A stretch of DNA of 64,000 bases from Frigoribacterium sp. PhB160. GTDB lineage: Bacteria > Actinomycetota > Actinomycetes > Actinomycetales > Microbacteriaceae. Below are positions 34,835 through 42,585 of this stretch, piece by piece (position 1 is the stretch's first letter; every line of letters starts with the position of its first letter). The stretch is from assembly GCF_003751785.1 (NCBI RefSeq), contig NZ_RKIE01000002.1:186001-250000 (forward strand), given 5' to 3'. Both the position numbers and the translations under genes were made by a program. The notes under the pieces were generated by a model that saw nothing but the letters and a program-made list of their open reading frames with translations, ran no database searches and had not been told where the DNA came from.

Positions 34835-35188
34835 CGCCGCAGGGCAGGGGCCCCTCCGCGGTGGGCAGGCCTTTGTCCGAATCGCGCAGAAATCTGCGTT
34901 TGACATCTGCGCCCCACCTGGAGGGGCTAACGTGTCAACTCGTCCGGCTGGTTACCGGGCGAAAGTCGTCGACGTTGACTGCGAGCCGCTCTTTTCCTGA
35001 TCCGAACGGCGCTCTCGCACCGCCGGCGCATCGTGCCCCCGTTCCCCGCATCCGTGCGTCCGAACGGGGGCACGCCTCTTCCTGCCGTCGAGACAGGGAG
35101 GCGCGCGACGCCTCAGGGAACGTGACACGACCCGAGCCCCGACCGCCGCCGGCCGGCCCGAGAGGGAGTGGGCCCCGTCGAGAGGGAG
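34835..35188 (+). other. Non-coding region between galM and tRNA-Lys, possible small RNA
   Basis: No credible gene is seen in these 354 bp. The stretch 34870-35000 is clearly more AT-rich than its surroundings. It contains a -35-like TTGACA (34900-34905), a -10-like TAACGT (34928-34933, but 22 bp away, which is too far for a standard promoter) and an imperfect palindrome CGCAGAAATCTGCG. It ends in a strong hairpin at 35032-35074. A promoter-plus-terminator arrangement without an ORF fits a small RNA, with low confidence. Confidence 0.3.
35032..35074. terminator. Hairpin with 13-bp stem
   Basis: The stem CGTGCCCCCGTTC (35032-35044) pairs perfectly with 35062-35074 across a 17-nt loop. A short pyrimidine run, CTCTTCCT, follows. 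It could terminate a plus-strand transcript from about 34930, or the tRNA transcript from the minus strand. Confidence 0.6.
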
Positions 35189-35200
35189 TGGGCCCCGTGG
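35161..35200. repeat. 20-bp tandem duplication of the tRNA-Lys 3' end
   Basis: AGAGGGAGTGGGCCCCGTCG at 35161-35180 is followed directly by the same 20-mer with one change (C to G) at 35181-35200. The second copy contains the last 12 bases of the tRNA gene; the first copy is a free duplicate just downstream of the tRNA. Confidence 0.85.
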
Positions 35201-35261
35201 GGCTCGAACCCACGACCCGCGGATTAAAAGTCCGATGCTCTGCCAACTGAGCTAGAGGCCC
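35189..35261 (-). tRNA. tRNA-Lys (anticodon TTT)
   Basis: The 73-nt cloverleaf reads GGGCCTC TA GCTC on the minus strand, with D-arm AGTTGGCAGAGC, anticodon arm CGGACTTTTAATCCG (anticodon TTT), T-arm GTGGGTTCGAGCCCCAC and acceptor GGGGCCC plus discriminator A. The acceptor pairs in all seven positions (two G-U or U-G allowed). CCA is not encoded. The tRNA is isolated from other tRNA genes in the window. Confidence 0.97.
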
Positions 35262-35339
35262 CTGGCTCCCTACGATACGGGAATCCAGCCGCTCGTGGAG
35301 ACCCCCGGGCCCCCCGGGCGGAGTGTCGGCGGTCGCGCC

Positions 35340-35345
35340 TAAGGT
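35340..35345 (+). promoter_or_regulatory. -10 box suggesting a leaderless transcript
   Basis: TAAGGT ends seven bases before the ATG at 35353, so transcription would start at or next to the A of the start codon. Confidence 0.55.
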
Positions 35346-35352
35346 GTCACCG

Positions 35353-35982
35353 ATGCCACGAGAATTCCACCGTCCCACCCAGTTCTCCGGCGCCGAGTTC
35401 GAGGCCATCCAGGGCGGCGACGACCCGGCGACCATGAACCGGGTCGCCCACGAGTCCGCCGCCGCGTTGGTCGCGCGCGTCAAGAACGACCCGAGCCCCG
35501 AGATCCTCGACCGACTGGTCACCTTCACCGACATGCACGGCATCGACGCGGTCGCCGAGCTGTGGGCGCACGCCTCCCCGCACACGCTGCCGGGCGCCCT
35601 CTGGCGCATCTACCTCGTGCGCGCCGTCATCCGGCAGTCGCCGGCCGAGGTCACGATGCTCTTCGAGCGCGGGGTCGAGGCGTCGAGCACGATCGACCCG
35701 GTGGTCGCCGGCGCCCCCGCCCCCGCCACGCCGGAGGAGATCCTCGAGCTCGCCGACCTCATCCTCCGCGGCGTCTTCGTCGGCGACTTCGCGATCGCCC
35801 TCGAGCGCGGTGCCGCGTTCTGTCGGCTGGCCTCGGCCGGCGCGACCAGCGTCGCCGACGACCAGGACGCCGTCGGCTCCGACCGCGCCACCGAGCTCAC
35901 CCGCCGGGCGCTCCGACTCTCCGAGCTCGGGGCCGACCTCGTCGCCTGTGCCGCGCTCTGGCGCGCCGACAGCCTCGACTGA
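35353..35982 (+). CDS. Conserved hypothetical actinobacterial protein
   Basis: The 209-residue soluble protein begins MPREFHRPTQFSGAEFEAIQ and is largely helical (SPEILDRLVTFTDMHGIDAVAELWAHASPHTLPGAL split over two helices). Proteins of this type in actinobacteria are sometimes labelled as RNA-polymerase-beta-related, a label I cannot support from the sequence. The frame extends 30 bp upstream, but a TAAGGT -10 box seven bases before the ATG at 35353 indicates a leaderless start there. Function unknown. Confidence 0.75.
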   Translation: MPREFHRPTQFSGAEFEAIQGGDDPATMNRVAHESAAALVARVKNDPSPEILDRLVTFTDMHGIDAVAELWAHASPHTLPGALWRIYLVRAVIRQSPAEVTMLFERGVEASSTIDPVVAGAPAPATPEEILELADLILRGVFVGDFAIALERGAAFCRLASAGATSVADDQDAVGSDRATELTRRALRLSELGADLVACAALWRADSLD

Positions 35983-36060
35983 CGGCTCCGCCCGCCGTCC
36001 GACCCGGTCGACGCCGCCCCTGACCCCACGGGGAGGCGCGCCCTCGGTTTCGCACCCGGC

Positions 36061-36171
36061 GAACGCCCGGGCGAGACGACGACGAGGCCGCTAAACTCAT
36101 CCGGGTCGGGCCGCAGAAACCCCGGGCTCCAAATTTAGCCGCTTCGAGCGGCCTCGCGCCGAGAGGCGTTC
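36061..36171 (+). ncRNA. Candidate structured RNA with mutually exclusive stems
   Basis: An outer stem GAACGCC/GGCGTTC (36061-36067 with 36165-36171) encloses alternatives. GAGGCCGCT (36084-36092) can pair with AGCGGCCTC (36147-36155). Alternatively, GCTAAA (36090-36095) pairs with TTTAGC (36134-36139) while GCCGCT/AGCGGC forms a local hairpin (36138-36152). CCGGG/CCCGG (36101-36105 with 36121-36125) fits inside either. The stretch is unusually AT-rich for this genome at CTAAACTCAT and CCAAATTTAG. It matches no RNA family I recognise, and the next plus-strand gene is 530 bp away. Confidence 0.35.
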
Positions 36172-36231
36172 CTGCGGTCCGGCACCCTCTTCTTCCCGCG
36201 CCGTCCCCGGCTGCCGGAGCCGCGCCGCCCC

Positions 36232-36259
36232 GTGTCCCGCGACCGGTGTCCCGCGACCG
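36232..36259. repeat. 14-bp tandem repeat
   Basis: GTGTCCCGCGACCG occurs twice in a row (36232-36245 and 36246-36259), followed by a partial third unit GTGGCCCGC. Confidence 0.8.
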
Positions 36260-36328
36260 GTGGCCCGCATAGGGCGACCTGCCTGGCTGCCGGTCGGTCG
36301 GTCGGCAGGCGGCGTGCTCCCACCTCCC

Positions 36329-36391
36329 CGTCACGTTGCGTTCTGCGTGTGGCGTCGCGACATCTCGCGACGCCACGCCCGAACCGTGACG
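36329..36391. repeat. Dispersed intergenic palindrome, copy C
   Basis: A perfect central stem GTGGCGTCGCGA (36349-36360) pairs with 36365-36376 over a CATC loop. The outer ends CGTCACG and CGTGACG (36329-36335, 36385-36391) are those of copies A and B. The intermediate arm carries TTCTGCG, as in copy A, but is more diverged. Confidence 0.7.
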
Positions 36392-36699
36392 CCACCGCAC
36401 CGGCACCCGCACCCCGCCCCGCGCACCCGCACCCACCCCGTACCGTGCACGCCGAGCACGAAACCGTCGATCCGGCCAATCCGGCCCGGGCCCCGTGCCG
36501 AACCAGTCACGTGAGGGATCGAGAGATCCTCCGTCGACACCCCCGGCCCCCTACGGCCGAGTTGCGGCGGTCCGCTCCCTCCGTCCGTGCCCGGGTCTGA
36601 ACGCCATCCCAGACGGTGCACGAGCGGAGGGGGCGGCCACCCCGGATCGTCGCACCGCGCGACGGACTCCCGACCGGAGAGGATCGAGGTGACTGACAT

Positions 36700-37296
36700 A
36701 TGCTGACGCTCGTGACCCGAGAAACCGAGACGCCGGAGGACGACCTCCGCGCGTCCACGCCCGACGAACTGCTGACGCGGGTCGCCCAGGGCGACCAGGT
36801 CGCCTTCGCCGAGCTCTACGACCAGACGGCACCGCGTGTGCTGGGCCTGATCAAGCGACTGCTGAAGGACCACTCCCAGTCCGAGGAGGTCACCCAGGAG
36901 GTGTTCCTCGAGATCTGGCAGACCGCCACCCGCTTCGACACCGGCCGCGGCAGCGCCTCGAGCTGGATGCTGACGATGGCCCACCGCCGGGCCGTCGACC
37001 GCATCCGCGCCTCGCAGGCCGGCCGCGACCGCGACCTGAAGATCGGGGTCCGCGACCTCGACACCGCGTACGACTCGGTCACCGAGTCGGTCGAGATCCG
37101 CATCGAGCACGAGCGGGTCGAACGGGCCCTGGGCCGCCTCACCGAGCTGCAGAGGCAGGCCGTGAAGCTGGCCTACTACGGCGGCTACAGCCACAGCGAG
37201 GTGGCCGCCATGCTCCAGGTGCCGATCGGCACCGTCAAGACGAGACTGCGCGACGGCATGATCCGCCTGCGCGACGAGATGGGGGTGGCATCGTGA
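36700..37296 (+). CDS. sigK: ECF RNA polymerase sigma factor SigK
   Basis: The 198-residue ECF sigma factor has region 2 (FAELYDQTAPRVLGLIKRLLKD, EVTQEVFLEIWQTATRFD, SASSWMLTMAHRRAVDRIR) and region 4 (LTELQRQAVKLAYYGGYSHSEVAAML, PIGTVKTRLRDGM). With the RskA-type anti-sigma gene overlapping its end it fits the SigK group, which responds to redox or envelope signals through regulated proteolysis of RskA. The ATG at 36700 is used; a GTG at 36712 is an alternative. GAGGTGAC lies upstream. Confidence 0.9.
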   Translation: MLTLVTRETETPEDDLRASTPDELLTRVAQGDQVAFAELYDQTAPRVLGLIKRLLKDHSQSEEVTQEVFLEIWQTATRFDTGRGSASSWMLTMAHRRAVDRIRASQAGRDRDLKIGVRDLDTAYDSVTESVEIRIEHERVERALGRLTELQRQAVKLAYYGGYSHSEVAAMLQVPIGTVKTRLRDGMIRLRDEMGVAS

Positions 37297-38174
37297 CCGA
37301 CCACGACGAGACCACCGGCGACACCACCGAGGCGCTCTCCGGCGCCTACGTGCTGAACGCCCTCAGCGACGACGAACGACACGACTTCGAGGCTCTCCTC
37401 CGAGAGTCCGACACCCTCAGGACGGAAGTGACCGGATTGCGCGAGACCGCACTGCTGCTGGCCCACGCGGCCACACCGGTGACGCCTTCAGCAGCGCTCC
37501 GGTCCAGCATCATGGACAAGATCGCGGGCATGCCCCAGCTGCCCGCGCAGCAGGCCCCGACCCGCGTCGCCGACACCCTCACGGGCGGCGGAGCGGGCGG
37601 TGACCACGAGGTGGCCGCCCCCGGCCGCCACGCGGCGCCCGAGATGGAGCCCAGCGAGACCGAGGCGGCCGGCAGCGTGCTGCACGCCACCGGCACGGCC
37701 CGGGCCCGCTGGTTCACCCGTCCCGCCGCGATCCTGGGAGCCGCGGCCGCGGCCGCCGCGCTCTTCTTCGGCGGCGGCGCGCTCATCTCGGCCGTCAGCG
37801 GCCCGGGCCAGAGCCAGGAGGCCACCGCCTCCGCCCTCGACGAGATCTACGCAGCGAGCGACTTCCAGCGGCAGGTGACGGACGTCGCCACCGGCGGCAC
37901 CGCGACGCTGGTCTGGTCGAACGACCTCAAGCGCTCCGCCGTCGTCTTCGACGGGCTCACCTCGCTGCCCGGCGACCAGACGTACGAGCTCTGGTACATC
38001 GACGGCAGCGGCGCGACCCCGGCAGGTACCTTCGACACGGCGTCCGACTCGACCGTCACGCAGGTGCTCAAGGGCGAGATGACGCCCGGCGCCACCATCG
38101 GCCTCACGGTCGAGCCGTCGGGAGGGTCCGACGCCCCGACGAGCGACCCGATCATGGCCGTGCAGAGCGCGTAG
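37293..38174 (+). CDS. rskA: Anti-sigma-K factor RskA
   Basis: The 293-residue membrane protein has an N-terminal anti-sigma domain (LSGAYVLNALSDDERHDFEALL), a disordered linker, one membrane helix (about 145-167, AAILGAAAAAAALFFGGGAL) and an extracellular RskA domain (TLVWSNDLKRSAVVFDGLTSLPGDQTYELWYIDG split across strands). It holds SigK inactive until it is cleaved. Its GTG overlaps the sigK stop (GTGA), giving coupled, near-stoichiometric synthesis. A strong terminator follows. Confidence 0.9.
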   Translation: MTDHDETTGDTTEALSGAYVLNALSDDERHDFEALLRESDTLRTEVTGLRETALLLAHAATPVTPSAALRSSIMDKIAGMPQLPAQQAPTRVADTLTGGGAGGDHEVAAPGRHAAPEMEPSETEAAGSVLHATGTARARWFTRPAAILGAAAAAAALFFGGGALISAVSGPGQSQEATASALDEIYAASDFQRQVTDVATGGTATLVWSNDLKRSAVVFDGLTSLPGDQTYELWYIDGSGATPAGTFDTASDSTVTQVLKGEMTPGATIGLTVEPSGGSDAPTSDPIMAVQSA

Positions 38175-38191
38175 CGCGACCCGACCACCGC

Positions 38192-38234
38192 ACGAAGGAG
38201 GCGCCCCACCAGACCGGTGGGGCGCCTCCTTCGT
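38192..38234. terminator. Strong terminator after rskA
   Basis: A perfect 19-bp stem (38192-38210 with 38216-38234) with loop AGACC separates convergent rskA and pstB. The arm contains GGAGGCGC, as in other terminators of the window. Confidence 0.85.
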
Positions 38235-38263
38235 CGTGTGGTCGCCTCGCGACGCCGCGGGGA

Positions 38264-39043
38264 TCAGCCGAAGCGGCCCGACACGTAGTCCTCGGTGGCC
38301 TGGACGCTCGGCTTCGAGAACATCGTCGCGGTGTCGTCGTACTCGATGAGCTTGCCGGGCTTGCCGGTGCCGGCGATGTTGAAGAAGGCCGTCTTGTCGC
38401 TGACGCGGCTGGCCTGCTGCATGTTGTGGGTCACGATGACGATCGTGTACTGCTGCTTGAGCTCCTCGATGAGGTCCTCGATGGCGAGCGTCGAGATCGG
38501 GTCGAGGGCCGAGCAGGGCTCGTCCATCAGCACGACGTCGGGGCTGACCGCGATCGCGCGGGCGATGCAGAGGCGCTGCTGCTGGCCGCCGGAGAGGCCT
38601 GAGCCGGGCTTGTCGAGGCGGTCCTTGACCTCGTTCCAGAGGTTGGCGCCCTGCAGCGAGCTCTCGACGAGGGAGTCCTGGTCGCCCTTCGACATGCGCC
38701 GGTTGTTGAGCTTGACGCCGGCGAGCACGTTGTCGCGGATGCTCATCGTCGGGAACGGGTTCGGGCGCTGGAAGACCATCCCGACCTGGCGGCGGACGAG
38801 CACGGGGTCGACGCCCGACGCGTAGAGGTCGTTGCCGTCGACGAGCACCTCGCCCTCGACGTAGGCGCCCGGGATGACCTCGTGCATGCGGTTCAGGGTG
38901 CGGAGGAAGGTCGACTTGCCACAGCCGGACGGGCCGATGAAGGCCGTCACGGTGCGGGGCTCGATGGTGATGTTGACGTCCTCGACGGCCTTGAACTTGC
39001 CGTAGTAGACGTTCAGGTCGTTGACTTCGATGCGCTTGGACAT
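38264..39043 (-). CDS. pstB: Phosphate ABC transporter ATP-binding protein
   Basis: PstB powers high-affinity phosphate import. The 259-residue ATPase has Walker [10 protein letters not shown], signature [16 protein letters not shown] and Walker [12 protein letters not shown]. It is the last gene of pstSCAB. A small gap of 33 bp follows pstA. Confidence 0.97.
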   Translation of the reverse strand: MSKRIEVNDLNVYYGKFKAVEDVNITIEPRTVTAFIGPSGCGKSTFLRTLNRMHEVIPGAYVEGEVLVDGNDLYASGVDPVLVRRQVGMVFQRPNPFPTMSIRDNVLAGVKLNNRRMSKGDQDSLVESSLQGANLWNEVKDRLDKPGSGLSGGQQQRLCIARAIAVSPDVVLMDEPCSALDPISTLAIEDLIEELKQQYTIVIVTHNMQQASRVSDKTAFFNIAGTGKPGKLIEYDDTATMFSKPSVQATEDYVSGRFG

Positions 39044-39076
39044 GCTCAGTTCCTCAGGGGGTCGGGGCGGTGGCCG

Positions 39077-40174
39077 TCAGCGGCCGAGCTTGGGGGCGAA
39101 GGCGCGCGCGATGAAGCGGGCGACCAGGTTGAGCGCCATGACGATCAGGATGAGCGTCAGGGCCGAGGTCCACGCGCGGTCGAGGTAGGCGGCGGCGTCC
39201 GTGCCCTGGCTCACGTACGAGCTGTAGGCGAAGACGGGCAGCGACTGCATGCGGCCGTCGAAGAGGTCGTAGTTCATGCTCGCCGTGAAGCCGGCGGTGA
39301 TGAGCAGCGGGGCCGTCTCGCCGATGACGCGGGCGACGGCGAGCATGACGCCCGTCGTGATGCCGGCGATCGACGTGGGCAGCACGACCTTGACGATCGT
39401 GAGCCACTTCGGCACGCCGAGGGCGTAGGCGGCCTCGCGCAGCTCGTTCGGCACGAGCTTGAGCATCTCCTCGGTGCTGCGCACGACGACCGGGATCATC
39501 AGCACGGCCAGGGCGACCGAGCCGGCGGCGCCCATGCGGACGCCTTCGCCGAAGAAGATCACGAAGAGCGCGTAGGCGAACAGGCCGGCGACGATGGAGG
39601 GGATGCCCGTCATGACGTCGACGAAGAAGGTGATCGCGCGGGCCAGGCGGCCGCGGCCGTACTCGACGAGGTAGATGGCCGTGAGCAGCCCGATCGGCAC
39701 CGAGATGACGGCGGCGAGGGCCGTGATCAGCAGCGTGCCGGTGAGGGCGTGGAGGCCGCCGCCGCCCGCGCCGACGACGTTGCGCATCGACATCGAGAAG
39801 AAGTTGCCGTCGAAGCGCGCGGCGCCGGAGCTCACGACCGTGACGAGCACCGAGACGAGCGGCACGAGCGCGATGATGAAGGCCGCCGTGACCGCGGTCG
39901 TGACGACGCGGTCCTTCGCGCGGCGGATGCCCTCGACCTGGAAGGCGATGACGAAGACGAGCACCGCGTACAGGACGGTGCCGAGGATGATCGCGGGCAC
40001 CCAGGTGAAGCCGTCCGTGACCTCGGCGGCGGCCAGCAGGGCGAAGACGACGCCCATGACGACCCAGCTGCCGAGCAGGATGACGAACGGGGCGGCCTTC
40101 GGCAGCCGGCCGGTCGTGAGGGTGTTGACGGTGCGCGACGCGGCGCGCGGGCGGGTCGCCGTGGTGGTGGCCAT
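39077..40174 (-). CDS. pstA: Phosphate ABC transporter permease
   Basis: The 365-residue permease has about seven membrane helices and the PstA pattern GIPSIVAGLFAYALFVIFFG, then LKLVPNELREAAYALGVPKW, the EAA loop that contacts PstB. It is somewhat longer than usual because of extra N-terminal helices (VILLGSWVVMGVVFALLAA). Its ATG overlaps the pstC stop by one base. Confidence 0.95.
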   Translation of the reverse strand: MATTTATRPRAASRTVNTLTTGRLPKAAPFVILLGSWVVMGVVFALLAAAEVTDGFTWVPAIILGTVLYAVLVFVIAFQVEGIRRAKDRVVTTAVTAAFIIALVPLVSVLVTVVSSGAARFDGNFFSMSMRNVVGAGGGGLHALTGTLLITALAAVISVPIGLLTAIYLVEYGRGRLARAITFFVDVMTGIPSIVAGLFAYALFVIFFGEGVRMGAAGSVALAVLMIPVVVRSTEEMLKLVPNELREAAYALGVPKWLTIVKVVLPTSIAGITTGVMLAVARVIGETAPLLITAGFTASMNYDLFDGRMQSLPVFAYSSYVSQGTDAAAYLDRAWTSALTLILIVMALNLVARFIARAFAPKLGR

Positions 40175-41139
40175 CAGTTCGCTCCGGAGAAGGCCTTGCG
40201 GCGGTTGATGACGAGGCGGGCGATCGAGTTGACGATCAGCGTGATGACGAAGAGCACGAGGCCCGTCGCGATGAGGGTGTTGATGCCGATGTCGTGCGCC
40301 TCGGGGAAGCGCAGGGCGATGTTCGCGGCGATCGTCGACGAGTTCGTCGAGGTGAGGATGGCCGGGTTGATGACGAGGGCCGGCGAGAGCACCAGCGCCA
40401 CGGCCATCGTCTCGCCGAGGGCACGGCCCAGGCCGAGCATCGAGGCCGAGATGATGCCGGGGCGGCCGAAGGGCAGCACGGCGATCTGGATCATCTCCCA
40501 GCGCGTGGCGCCGAGGGCCAGGGCGGCCTCCTCGTGGAGCGTCGGCGTCTGGAGGAAGACCTCGCGGCTGAGGGCCGTGATGATCGGCAGGATCATCACC
40601 GCCAGCACGATCGAGGCGGTGAGCAGCGTGCGCCCGGTGCCCGAGACGGGTCCGGAGAAGAGCGGGAACCAGCCGAAGTTGTCGACCAGGAACGAGTAGA
40701 ACGGCTGGATCGCGGGGGCGAGGACGATGCCGCCCCAGAGCCCGAAGACGACCGACGGCACGGCGGCCAGCAGGTCGATGACGTAGCCGAGGCCCTGCGC
40801 GAGCTTGCGCGGGGCGTAGTGCGAGATGAAGAGCGCGATGCCGATGGCCACGGGGAGGGCCATGAGCAGGGCGAGCGCCGCGGCGTAGACCGTGCCGAAC
40901 GCGAGCGGGCCGACGTAGGCCCAGAACGAGTCGGGGAAGCCGGAGAGGCTGATGTCGGCCGGGTCGGCGACGATGGCGGCGACGCTCTGGACGACGAGGA
41001 AGATCGCGACCGCCGCGAGGATGGCGAGGATCAGGCCTCCCGCGGCGACGGTGCTGCCCGAGAAGATCCGGTCGGCGGGGCGGCTCTTCGCGCGGAGCGC
41101 GGGCGGTGCCTTCACCTCGGTGGTGGCGGGGGCGGTCAT
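40174..41139 (-). CDS. pstC: Phosphate ABC transporter permease
   Basis: The 321-residue permease has about six helices. The PstC signature is LLAAVPSVVFGLWGGIVLAP, and the EAA loop is LHEEAALALGATRWEMIQ. It pairs with PstA to form the channel. A hairpin in the pstS-pstC gap may reduce its expression relative to pstS. Confidence 0.96.
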   Translation of the reverse strand: MTAPATTEVKAPPALRAKSRPADRIFSGSTVAAGGLILAILAAVAIFLVVQSVAAIVADPADISLSGFPDSFWAYVGPLAFGTVYAAALALLMALPVAIGIALFISHYAPRKLAQGLGYVIDLLAAVPSVVFGLWGGIVLAPAIQPFYSFLVDNFGWFPLFSGPVSGTGRTLLTASIVLAVMILPIITALSREVFLQTPTLHEEAALALGATRWEMIQIAVLPFGRPGIISASMLGLGRALGETMAVALVLSPALVINPAILTSTNSSTIAANIALRFPEAHDIGINTLIATGLVLFVITLIVNSIARLVINRRKAFSGAN

Positions 41140-41206
41140 CGGACGAGGTCCTCCGGGTGCTCGGTGTTCGGGTGTCGATCGGGTGGTCCGACCGTGTCAG
41201 GCCGAT

Positions 41207-41239
41207 GGCCCGGGAACGCAGTGGATGCGCTCCCGGGCC
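41207..41239 (-). terminator. Attenuating hairpin between pstS and pstC
   Basis: GGCCCGGGA (41207-41215) pairs with TCCCGGGCC (41231-41239). In the middle of the pst operon it probably acts as a partial terminator or an mRNA-stability element, allowing more PstS than permease. Confidence 0.55.
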
Positions 41240-41256
41240 CTCGGGGTGGTGCCGTG

Positions 41257-42351
41257 CTACTTGATGAGCTCGATGGCCGAGGCGACCTGCTCGCTCAGCG
41301 AGCTCGAGATGGGAGCCGAGCCCGCGGCGTCGGCCGCGACCTTCTGGCCCTCCTCGCTGGTGACGTACGAGAGGTACGACTTGACGAGCTCGCCCTGGGT
41401 GGCGTCCTCGTACGACTCGCAGGCGATCAGGTAGCTGACCAGGACGATCGGGTAGACGCCGTCGGCGTCGGAGGTGCGGTCGAGGGCGATCGCGATGTCG
41501 CCGTCGGTGCGGCCCTCCTCCTCGGGCGACTCGTCGACGATGGCGGCGGCCGCGTCGGCCGAGTAGCCGACGAACTCGTCGCCGACCTTGACCTTGGCGA
41601 CGCCGAGGTCACCGGCGCGCGAGGCGTCGGCGTAGCCGATGGTGCCGGTGCCGTTGGTGACGGCGTCGATCATGCCGGAGGTCTGGTTCGCGCCCTCGCC
41701 GGACTCGAAGGGCCACACGCCGTCCGCCTCGGCGGTCCACACGTCGGGGGCCGTCTTGTTGAGGTAGTCGGTGAAGTTCTCGGTGGTGCCCGAGTCGTCA
41801 GAGCGGTGGACGGCCGTGATGGCCGTGCTGGGCAGGTCGGCGTCGGGGTTGTCGGCCTTGATCTCGGGGGCGTCCCACGAGGTGATCGAGCCGCTGAAGA
41901 TGCCGGCGAGCACGGCGGGCGAGAGGTTGAGCTCGTCGACGCCGTCGAGGTTGAAGACCACCGCGATGGGGGAGATGTAGGCGGGCAGCTCGACGATGCC
42001 GGTGTCGGGCGTGCAGCCCGCGAAGGTGCTCGACGAGATCTCGTCGGTCGTGAACGCGCGGTCGGAGGCGGCGAAGTCGGCCGCTCCCGAGATGAAGCTC
42101 TCGCGGCCGCCGCCCGAGCCCTGGGGGTCGTAGTTGACGGTGACGCCCTCGTTGATCGTCTGGTAGCCGGCGGTCCAGGCCTCCTGGGCCGACTGCTGCG
42201 ACGAGGCGCCGATGCCCGCGATCGTCCCGGAGAGGTCGGACGAGCCCTCGGAAGCCGTGCCGGAGCCGCCTTCGTTGGATGCGCAGGACGCGAGGAGCAT
42301 GGTGCCGACCGCGGCGATCGCGAAGATGCTGCCGGTGCGCTTGAAGTTCAC
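41257..42351 (-). CDS. pstS: Phosphate-binding lipoprotein
   Basis: The 364-residue lipoprotein (signal AIAAVGTMLLASCAS) captures inorganic phosphate outside the membrane. PstS motifs are visible: GIGASSQQSAQEAW, DPQGSGGGRESFISGAADFAASDRA (with the phosphate-binding Ser/Gly residues) and VHRSDDSGTTENFTDYL. The GTG start at 42351 has AAGGA upstream. It is first in pstSCAB and lies behind a clear PHO box. Confidence 0.96.
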   Translation of the reverse strand: MNFKRTGSIFAIAAVGTMLLASCASNEGGSGTASEGSSDLSGTIAGIGASSQQSAQEAWTAGYQTINEGVTVNYDPQGSGGGRESFISGAADFAASDRAFTTDEISSSTFAGCTPDTGIVELPAYISPIAVVFNLDGVDELNLSPAVLAGIFSGSITSWDAPEIKADNPDADLPSTAITAVHRSDDSGTTENFTDYLNKTAPDVWTAEADGVWPFESGEGANQTSGMIDAVTNGTGTIGYADASRAGDLGVAKVKVGDEFVGYSADAAAAIVDESPEEEGRTDGDIAIALDRTSDADGVYPIVLVSYLIACESYEDATQGELVKSYLSYVTSEEGQKVAADAAGSAPISSSLSEQVASAIELIK

Positions 42352-42384
42352 AGAGGTTCCTTTTCGGGAGTGTGGTGGCTGTGT

Positions 42385-42408
42385 GCAGGGGCCGGTGCAG
42401 GCCCCTGC
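42385..42408 (-). other. Hairpin in the pstS leader
   Basis: GCAGGGGCC (42385-42393) pairs with GGCCCCTGC (42400-42408) close to the predicted pstS transcript start. It may stabilise the 5' end of the mRNA. Confidence 0.5.
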
Positions 42409-42411
42409 GTG

Positions 42412-42481
42412 ACGCTACGTCGGGGGGTTAACCACGGTCGTCTGCCTCGGTGAACGGGAGGTGAACGAGCGGGGAACATCG
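42412..42481 (-). promoter_or_regulatory. pstS promoter with PHO box
   Basis: On the minus strand three 11-bp direct repeats, GTTCCCCGCTC, GTTCACCTCCC and GTTCACCGAGG, occupy 42481-42449. The spacing is exactly one helical turn, as in PhoP/RegX3 boxes of actinobacteria. A -10-like TAGCGT lies at 42417-42412, and the box ends just upstream of the -35 position, fitting an activator. RegX3 is encoded in the same window. Confidence 0.85.
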
Positions 42482-42533
42482 GCCGGCGCAGCGGCCCGGC
42501 GGCGGGCCCCCGGGGTACGTGCCGGACGCACGC

Positions 42534-42567
42534 GGGCCCCCGTGCCGCGTTGCGGCGACGGGGGCCC
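42534..42567 (-). terminator. Terminator after mutT1
   Basis: GGGCCCCCGT plus GCCGC (42534-42548) pairs with 42552-42567 with one bulged base and a GTT loop. It lies just downstream of the mutT1 stop and upstream of the pstS promoter. Confidence 0.7.
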
Positions 42568-42585
42568 GGACGGGCATGGGCGATG

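Larger units (their letters stand above)
35983..36699 (+). other. 717-bp non-coding region upstream of sigK
   Basis: No reading frame here looks like a protein gene; the frames are Arg/Pro-rich shadows. In order the region holds a candidate structured RNA (36061-36171), a 14-bp tandem repeat (36232-36259), a GGTC microsatellite (near 36294-36305) and palindrome copy C (36329-36391). About 300 bp before sigK follow, in which I see only short GC-rich inverted repeats and no recognisable SigK-type promoter. Confidence 0.6.

Noticed and set aside
36232-36600. A 122-codon frame in the region upstream of sigK
   Set aside because: Composition is Arg/Pro/His-rich, it crosses the palindromic element and two repeats, and it has no ribosome site.
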